Part shown: positions 58,584 to 64,000 of the stretch, in pieces
Numbering within the stretch: the first letter of the stretch is position 1
Layout of the letters: each line of letters opens with the position of its first letter
DNA from: UBA11986 sp963734955
Lineage (GTDB): Bacteria; Bacteroidota; Ignavibacteria; UBA10030; UBA6906
NCBI GenBank assembly: GCA_963734955.1
Contig: CAVTJO010000014.1
Location: 186,001-250,000, forward strand
Length of the DNA: 64,000 nucleotides
Reading direction: 5' to 3'
The notes under the pieces: generated by a model
Databases searched by the model: none
Told to the model about the DNA's origin: nothing
What the model saw: only the letters and a program-made list of their open reading frames with translations
Program-made: the position numbers and the translations under genes

Positions 58584-59096
58584 ATGAAGATAGTTAAGCG
58601 GACGCTTCTGGTGCTCTGTGCAGTATTTATTATTGTTCAGTTCATTCGCCCGACACGAAACGTCACCGATGGCAACATGGCAAACGACATTGCGAAGTTC
58701 AATGTGCCGAAGGACATTCAGAACATACTGCATACGTCCTGTTACGATTGCCATAGCGATAACACTCGATATCCCTGGTACGCAGAAGTGCAACCGATCG
58801 GTTGGTGGCTCAACAGTCATATCCAGGAAGGGAGAAGAAACCTCAACTTCTCTGAGTTTGCGACATACAGACCGAGACGACAGTACATCAAGCTTAAGCA
58901 GATTGCCGAACAGGTGGATGAGGGGGATATGCCACTCCCCTCATACCTCATCATCCATACTGACGCAAGGCTGTCCCAAGAACAGAAGACCCAGTTGATC
59001 GATTGGGTGAACGTGGTAAGGGATTCGATGAAGGCGGTGTATCCGCCGGACAGTCTTGAGAGGGCACGATCGGGCAGGCGCGAGGAAAACCGATAA
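58584..59096 (+). CDS. Haem-binding domain protein
   Basis: A 170-residue protein with an N-terminal hydrophobic anchor (RTLLVLCAVFIIVQFI), so periplasmic and anchored. The segment TSCYDCHSDNTRYPWYAEVQ contains a CxxCH haem site and is the signature of the Haem_bd family. QPIGWWLNSHIQEGRRNLNF follows. It probably carries electrons or binds haem. The ATG at 58584 matches the start of the anchor; the longer ORF start at 58515 has no ribosome-binding site. It converges on the regulator gene downstream. Confidence 0.85.
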   Translation: MKIVKRTLLVLCAVFIIVQFIRPTRNVTDGNMANDIAKFNVPKDIQNILHTSCYDCHSDNTRYPWYAEVQPIGWWLNSHIQEGRRNLNFSEFATYRPRRQYIKLKQIAEQVDEGDMPLPSYLIIHTDARLSQEQKTQLIDWVNVVRDSMKAVYPPDSLERARSGRREENR

Positions 59097-59121
59097 GCAG
59101 CCTCCGGGAAGTTGGTTCGAC

Positions 59122-59790
59122 CTACAGCAACCGTTCCTTCAACGCTTTTGCCACCGCTCCGCTTCTGCTGTGAACCTGTAGTTTGGTGTAGATGTTTCTG
59201 AGGTGGGTGTCCACAGTATGAAAACTCACACCGAGTTGATGAGCGATCTGTTTCTTCGGCTCTCCATCCACCAGCAAGCTCAGGATTTCTTTTTCCGAAC
59301 GCGTGATTTCATAATCGCCTTTCGGTGCCGCAATGTGCGCAAACATATCGAGCATCTTGCGTGCAATTTGGGCATTGATGGGCGATCCACCCGTAAGGAT
59401 TTCCTTCAGCGACTCTATGATCTTATCCGGCGTAGCGCTCTTGAGCAAATACCCTGAAGCCCCGGCACAGATGGCCTGAAAGATCTTCTCGTTGTCGTCG
59501 AAGACCGTGAGCATGATGACCTGAATCGACGGGGCAATCGATTTCACCTTTCGTATCCCTTCAATGCCATCAACGCCCGGCAAACCGATATCCATCAACA
59601 TGACATCAGGTGCCGCATCCACATTGAGACGTTCGAGAGCCTCCTCGCACGATTCGGCGGCGAGAGTACAAGCAAGACCTTCCGTTTCATTGATCAGATC
59701 CTGAATGCCTGCACGGAACCGCTCGTTGTCTTCAACTAACCAGATGGTCATTTCCTCCACGGCGGACCTTCCGAATATTCGCTCTATCAT
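59122..59790 (-). CDS. NarL/LuxR-type response regulator
   Basis: A 222-residue intact regulator. The receiver domain has LVEDNERFRAG, Asp in MLMDIGLPGVDG, MLTVFDDNEK and Lys in YLLKSATPD. The LuxR HTH is in ITRSEKEILSLLVDGEPKKQ and FHTVDTHLRNIYTKLQ. It lies 69 nt downstream of its kinase partner on the minus strand. It is closely similar to the regulator at 53.5-54.2 kb, which has lost its frame; this intact copy shows where that one breaks. Confidence 0.93.
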   Translation of the reverse strand: MIERIFGRSAVEEMTIWLVEDNERFRAGIQDLINETEGLACTLAAESCEEALERLNVDAAPDVMLMDIGLPGVDGIEGIRKVKSIAPSIQVIMLTVFDDNEKIFQAICAGASGYLLKSATPDKIIESLKEILTGGSPINAQIARKMLDMFAHIAAPKGDYEITRSEKEILSLLVDGEPKKQIAHQLGVSFHTVDTHLRNIYTKLQVHSRSGAVAKALKERLL

Positions 59791-59859
59791 GAGTAACCAT
59801 ACGCCTGAAAATGCTTATTAGCAATAACGCATTTGCGGGAAGGAATCCCGGGCATGACG

Positions 59860-62800
59860 CTACATCTTCCCGCAAAAAACGACCGTCGTTCCACTGTGGG
59901 GAACGCTTGTAATCGTGCACGACCCGCCGATATGTTCTGCTCTCTTGCGAAGACTCTGTAACCCGTTTCCGCGGTGATGAGCAGTCGTGTCAAACCCTGT
60001 TCCGTCATCGCTGACGACCAGCTCAAAGACATGATCCTGCAGGGCCACCCGGATTTCAACTACGCTGGCCTTCGAGTGCTTTGCTATGTTTGTGATGATT
60101 TCTTTGAACGCAAGAAACACGCTTCTTTTAAAGTCAATCCCGATGGTGGTTGAGTCCAGCACGTCCGGAGAGTGGAATTCAACGGAAACATCTCCGAGCA
60201 ATGTTAAAGCCGTATCTTTCATCCGCAGAAAGAGATCATCCAGTGTGTCGTTCTCCGGCTTGATGAGCCAAACAAGGTCCTTCATTCCCTCAGATGTAAG
60301 GACGGCGGTATCATAAATTTCTGCCAGCTTTTGCCTTGTCGTTCCTGCTAGTTCCGGTGCACGCTGGAGGGTTCTGCTCGCCATGGCAATTGCACTCAGG
60401 TTGCTGCCCACGTCGTCATGCAGGTCGTTTGCAATCCGCAATCGCAGCCTCTCAAGATCAAGGAGTCCCCTCAACCTGTATCGATATGCTGAATACGTCA
60501 CCGAAGCAAAGAGGATCACCAGAGCACTTCTGAACCACCAAGTCTGCCAGTACGGCGGTGAGACTCTGATCCGAATGGATGTGCCTTTCTCATTCCACAC
60601 ATCGTCGCTGTTGGACCCCTTTACCTGGAACACATAGTTGCCCGGGTCCAGGTTTGTGTAGCTTGCGTAGGTACGGTTGCCGGCGTTCACCCATCCGGCG
60701 TCAAGGCCAACCATGCGGTAGGCATAGGAGTTGCGCTCCGGAGCAGTGTAGTCCAGTGCGGCAAAAGAGAAGGAGAAAGATTTCTGGTCATACGCCAGGT
60801 CGATCTCGGGGGCTCCGAATACGCTCGCCGGCATTGCTATGTCGAGAATGGAAAAACCCGTAATGGCAATTGGCGGAGGAGGCCTCGTTGTGGCCACGCT
60901 CTCGGGGCAGAATTCCGTGAATCCATCAAGTCCACCGACGAACAATGTGCCGCGCGAGCTTCGATGAAAGGATGAGCGCAATTCCGTGAAAGGGATACCG
61001 TCGTCTCTCTCGTATCGCACGGAAGTTCCCGTGGCGGGGCTGAATTTCCCGAGCCCGATGCCAGTGGACAACCACAGATTGTTGGCCTGGTCGAACTCCA
61101 TTCCGAAAATATGCTCATCGTGGAACCGGTCGGTGGGATACCGTGTAAACGCCCGGGAGCGAGAATCGAATGCGATGAGGCCGGCGCGGGTACTGATCCA
61201 GATCCCCCCGTGACGGTCGGTGGCAAGAGTGTACATCCAGTTTTCCTGTGTTCCCGCGGAGTCTCCGGGAAACATAAAGCGCGTGAAGGTCCGGCCCTCC
61301 TCGATTCTGATCAGCCCATTGCCGCTTGTCGTAACCCAGAGGTTCGAAAGACTGTCGTCAAGAATGTCTGTTACCTCGTTGCCTCCCGCTGGATGCGCCT
61401 CTTCCGGGTGATTCAGTAAACTCCTGAACCGATGTGGGTTGCCAGGCATCAGCTGCGAGAGTCCCCCCCGAGTGCAGATCCAGATTGTCCCCGATTGATC
61501 CTCATAGATCCGGCTCACGGTGTTGCTTGCAAGGCTGAGAGATTCCCTTTCCACGTGTCGGTCCACGGTCATGTGTTTGCGTGAGGGATCGAGCATGGCC
61601 AGGCCGTCGAATGTTCCAATCCAGAGATTTTCATTCCGGTCCTCCATAATATCTTCCACATCATTAGCCGGCAACGTGGCCGCATTCAGCGCGTCATGTT
61701 CGAAATGTCCCACGCGCTGATATTGACCATGCCCATGCTGGAACACATCCAGCCCGCCACCCCACAACCCGACCCACAGGAGTCCCTTCCGGTCTTCACA
61801 GAGTGCAAGGACTGCTCCCCTGTTGAGCCGAAGAGATTGTTCATCCCGAAGATGATTCTCGAACGGGTTTGTCGAGAGCAGCACTTTGTCCACACCACTT
61901 CGTGTGCCCACCCACAGGAGAAGGGTTGCAGGTGTTGTCGCGACCGGATCCGGATACAAGACCATGACGGCGTTCAATGTTCGACCTCCGTCAGCAGATG
62001 TCCTGAATCTCGTGAACGATCCATGAGAATACGAGAGCAACCCCAGGTCAGTGGCGGCAACCCACATTCGTCCAGACGGGTCGCCTGCGATAGACATGAT
62101 GGTGTGTGTTATGGGGGAATGAATGTCCATGCGACTCATGTGTCCCGAGACAAGATCGAGAATATTCAACCCGACGTCAGTCCCGATCCAGAGCTCCCGG
62201 CCATCACGTTCACACAGGGAGACAATTTGATCCGAATTCAGCGACCCTGTGCGGGATGCCTGTCGACGGTACTGTACGATGCGGCCGGTGGTAAGGTCGA
62301 GAGCATTCAGTCCGCCGGCACCGGTGCCGATCCAGAGCGTGTGGCCGTAGCCGGAAAGGAGGCAGGTGATCCTGTTGTCGCCCAGACCCTTGTCTGCTGT
62401 ATACCGGTGCTCCTCCTGCGTGACAGGATTGTAGCTGAAAAGTCCCTCAGAGCTCGTGCCGACCCAGAGCGTGCCGTCGGGGTCCATTGTCATGGAGATG
62501 ATTCTACTTCCGGAAAATTTTCTGCCGGTAAGATATGGAGTAGCCCGTTCCGTTGTCAGGTCGAATCTCCACAGACCTCTTCCGGTACCGAGCAACAGTG
62601 ATCCATCGTCCATCCTGAGCAGTGCAAACACAAGGCCGACCTCTGGAGACTCTCCGGGAAACACCCGCACCCTATAGCCATCATATTTGTACAGACCTTT
62701 TGTTGTTCCGAACCAGAGGAACCCGCGGTCATCCCGGACGATGGCGTTGACTCGTCCGTTGTTCGGGGAGGGGATCTGGTCGAATGTTATCTGGTTTTGA

Positions 62801-62904
62801 TCCGGGGTTGCCGGGAGGGCAAACGAGGGCACGCTCATAACCAGCAGAGAAAGGGCAACGAAGCGTGGCGCAATACGGATGTGCATTTTGATGAACGATG
62901 TCAT
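59860..62904 (-). CDS. Two-component regulator propeller histidine kinase
   Basis: About 1014 residues from the ATG at 62904. A signal-like segment (IAPRFVALSLLVMSVPSFA) is followed by Reg_prop units (FLWFGTTKGLYKYDG, TLWVGTSSEGLFSYNP, NLWIGTFDGLAMLDP), a Y_Y_Y domain (YAYRMVGLDAGW, NLDPGNYVFQVKGSN), a membrane helix (about 782-800), the phosphoacceptor in DLHDDVGSNLSA (His about 832), and a HATPase domain (FKEIITNIAKHS, DDGTGFD, GNGLQSLRKRAEHIGG). The regulator lies downstream. Alternative starts exist at 63039 and 62886, none with a good ribosome-binding site. It has a paralog at 50.5 kb. Confidence 0.93.
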   Translation of the reverse strand: MTSFIKMHIRIAPRFVALSLLVMSVPSFALPATPDQNQITFDQIPSPNNGRVNAIVRDDRGFLWFGTTKGLYKYDGYRVRVFPGESPEVGLVFALLRMDDGSLLLGTGRGLWRFDLTTERATPYLTGRKFSGSRIISMTMDPDGTLWVGTSSEGLFSYNPVTQEEHRYTADKGLGDNRITCLLSGYGHTLWIGTGAGGLNALDLTTGRIVQYRRQASRTGSLNSDQIVSLCERDGRELWIGTDVGLNILDLVSGHMSRMDIHSPITHTIMSIAGDPSGRMWVAATDLGLLSYSHGSFTRFRTSADGGRTLNAVMVLYPDPVATTPATLLLWVGTRSGVDKVLLSTNPFENHLRDEQSLRLNRGAVLALCEDRKGLLWVGLWGGGLDVFQHGHGQYQRVGHFEHDALNAATLPANDVEDIMEDRNENLWIGTFDGLAMLDPSRKHMTVDRHVERESLSLASNTVSRIYEDQSGTIWICTRGGLSQLMPGNPHRFRSLLNHPEEAHPAGGNEVTDILDDSLSNLWVTTSGNGLIRIEEGRTFTRFMFPGDSAGTQENWMYTLATDRHGGIWISTRAGLIAFDSRSRAFTRYPTDRFHDEHIFGMEFDQANNLWLSTGIGLGKFSPATGTSVRYERDDGIPFTELRSSFHRSSRGTLFVGGLDGFTEFCPESVATTRPPPPIAITGFSILDIAMPASVFGAPEIDLAYDQKSFSFSFAALDYTAPERNSYAYRMVGLDAGWVNAGNRTYASYTNLDPGNYVFQVKGSNSDDVWNEKGTSIRIRVSPPYWQTWWFRSALVILFASVTYSAYRYRLRGLLDLERLRLRIANDLHDDVGSNLSAIAMASRTLQRAPELAGTTRQKLAEIYDTAVLTSEGMKDLVWLIKPENDTLDDLFLRMKDTALTLLGDVSVEFHSPDVLDSTTIGIDFKRSVFLAFKEIITNIAKHSKASVVEIRVALQDHVFELVVSDDGTGFDTTAHHRGNGLQSLRKRAEHIGGSCTITSVPHSGTTVVFCGKM

Positions 62905-63186
62905 CGTTTTTGGTCGTCGACTGCTGGCCTTAGTGTATGTCAATGCCTCAAGAGAATCAAGTGACCTTCTCCCCGCAAATACGTGATTGTGACGACCTTG
63001 CAGAGAGTGTACATTGATGCGACTGCAGTTCATTCTCATAGGCGTCTCCGTACTTTCTGACGAAGTCGACGTGATCTACTGAGAATGTCCAATTCACGAT
63101 GGAGAAACATGTGGTCCGTTCGACATAACGTGAGCTTTTCGCCGCTCACCTGCAGTTCACACGACGTCACGTAAGGGAGATGCGCT

Positions 63187-64000
63187 ATGAATCATCCTGC
63201 CTATTGCTTTGCTCTCGTCAGCCTCCTGCAGGGCACGGCTCTTTCGCAACAGGGGAACCTCACCCGGGGCCAATCCGAGCCGCTGGAGAGGTACCTCGGT
63301 CCGGACGGCACGCTCAACACGCCTCCCGGCTTCGCGGGGAGTCTCGATCCCAGAGGGTGGCGAATGACCACTTCCGGGGCGGATGGGGCACCACGTTTTG
63401 TCCAGGTGACAACAACAGTTCCCGAGGACTCGCTCTGGGACGATCAGTTCTGCTGGGATCCGCTCAATGGTGATGTGAACGCTCTCGCCGTCATCGGTAC
63501 AGATGTGTACGTCGGAGGTGACTTCACACAGGCAGGGAACACTCCCTATGGTTACGTTGCAAAATGGAATGGCAGGAGCTGGTCGGCACTCGGAAGCGGT
63601 GTGAACGATATTGTGTACGCCCTCACCGTTATCGGAACAGACGTGTATGTCGGCGGAATGTTCACAACGGCTGATGGTGCCCCGGCAAACCATGTCGCCA
63701 GGTGGTCCAGCACCTCCTGGTCGGCACTCGGGCTCGGGACGAACGGCACCGTCTTCTGCCTGACAACCCGCGGGTCAAATCTGTATGTGGGAGGGTCGTT
63801 CAGTGCTGCAGGGGGGCTCGCAGCTAACAATATCGCCCGATGGGACGGCAGCAACTGGTCCGCCCGTGGGTGCAGGTGTGAATAATGAGGTAACAGCACT
63901 CACGGTCAGCGGCTCCGATGTTTATGCTGGTGGGTATTTCTACATGGCAGGAGGCATCAGTGCCAACAACATTGCAAAGTGGAACGGCACAACCTGGGAT
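63187..64000 (+). CDS. Exported propeller-repeat protein (partial, runs off right edge; one frameshift)
   Basis: A signal peptide (YCFALVSLLQGTALSQ) is preceded by GGGAG before the ATG at 63187. After about 90 residues, repeats of about 45 residues begin: ALAVIGTDVYVGGDFTQAG, ALTVIGTDVYVGGMFTTAD and CLTTRGSNLYVGGSFSAAG, each closed by a VAKWNGRSWSALGSGVN-like strand. The frame breaks near 63866, where DGSNWSA is followed by VGAGVNNEVTALTVSGSDVY in another frame; removing one C from a CCC run repairs it. The C-terminus, perhaps with a sorting domain, lies outside the window. Confidence 0.75.

Noticed and set aside
61696..62601. A 301-codon plus-strand ORF opposite the propeller histidine kinase
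   Set aside because: It lies wholly antisense to recognisable Reg_prop repeats, and its Cys/Pro/His-rich text looks like a frame shadow.

Overview
The window is about 64 kb of a bacterial chromosome with mid-range GC. It probably comes from the Bacteroidota/Chlorobiota/Ignavibacteriota (FCB) group. Four predicted exported proteins end in the type IX secretion (T9SS) sorting domain, with the signature NYPNPFNPSTT or a close variant. At least two promoters match the Bacteroidota pattern TTG-N19/20-TAnnTTTG. Large propeller histidine kinases and a SpoIIE/STAS module fit the same group. I see no rRNA, tRNA, CRISPR array, insertion sequence or prophage.

Layout. 1-7.95 kb is housekeeping: a periplasmic peptidyl-prolyl isomerase on the minus strand running off the left edge, then secD, secF, a STAS protein, purA and a histidine kinase on the plus strand. 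7.96-12.5 kb is a minus-strand series: patatin lipase, family-5 uracil-DNA glycosylase, esterase, small beta-barrel protein and two small membrane proteins. 12.5-21 kb is a compact minus-strand block: a canonical ATP-grasp ligase, a GCS2/YbdK carboxylate-amine ligase, an M29-type aminopeptidase, a second ATP-grasp-like ligase whose motif order looks circularly permuted, and two tandem M3 oligoendopeptidases, ending in a clear terminator. This is the best candidate for an undescribed system: it has the parts to make a small non-ribosomal peptide and to cut peptides. 21-26.4 kb holds two convergent, paralogous BNR-propeller T9SS proteins. 26.7-29.2 kb is a three-gene pseudopilin-like operon. 29.4-43.6 kb is mixed: mutS, a FlgO/TPR protein, a LysE exporter, DinB, an HEXXH membrane protein, a lipoprotein, GNAT, a C39-like protein, a glycosyltransferase with a DegT aminotransferase, a DUF1684 lipoprotein and a SpoIIE phosphatase. 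43.7-50.2 kb has a Lys/Glu repeat protein, a glucose/sorbosone dehydrogenase-like T9SS protein, the remains of a GH5 mannanase, a glycosylasparaginase, an RluE-type pseudouridine synthase and a four-repeat exported protein. 50.5-63 kb has two paralogous propeller histidine kinase/NarL regulator pairs facing inward around exported T9SS or repeat proteins and a haem-binding protein. A further propeller protein runs off the right edge.

A striking property is the number of broken reading frames. I count about 17 single-base frame breaks between 21.7 and 63.9 kb, including one in mutS, and none in the first 21 kb. Each rejoins to a recognisable protein in another frame. Either the sequence has indel errors or the lineage is accumulating frameshifts; the broken mutS makes the second worth testing. 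Coordinates of broken genes are given for the whole reconstructed gene.
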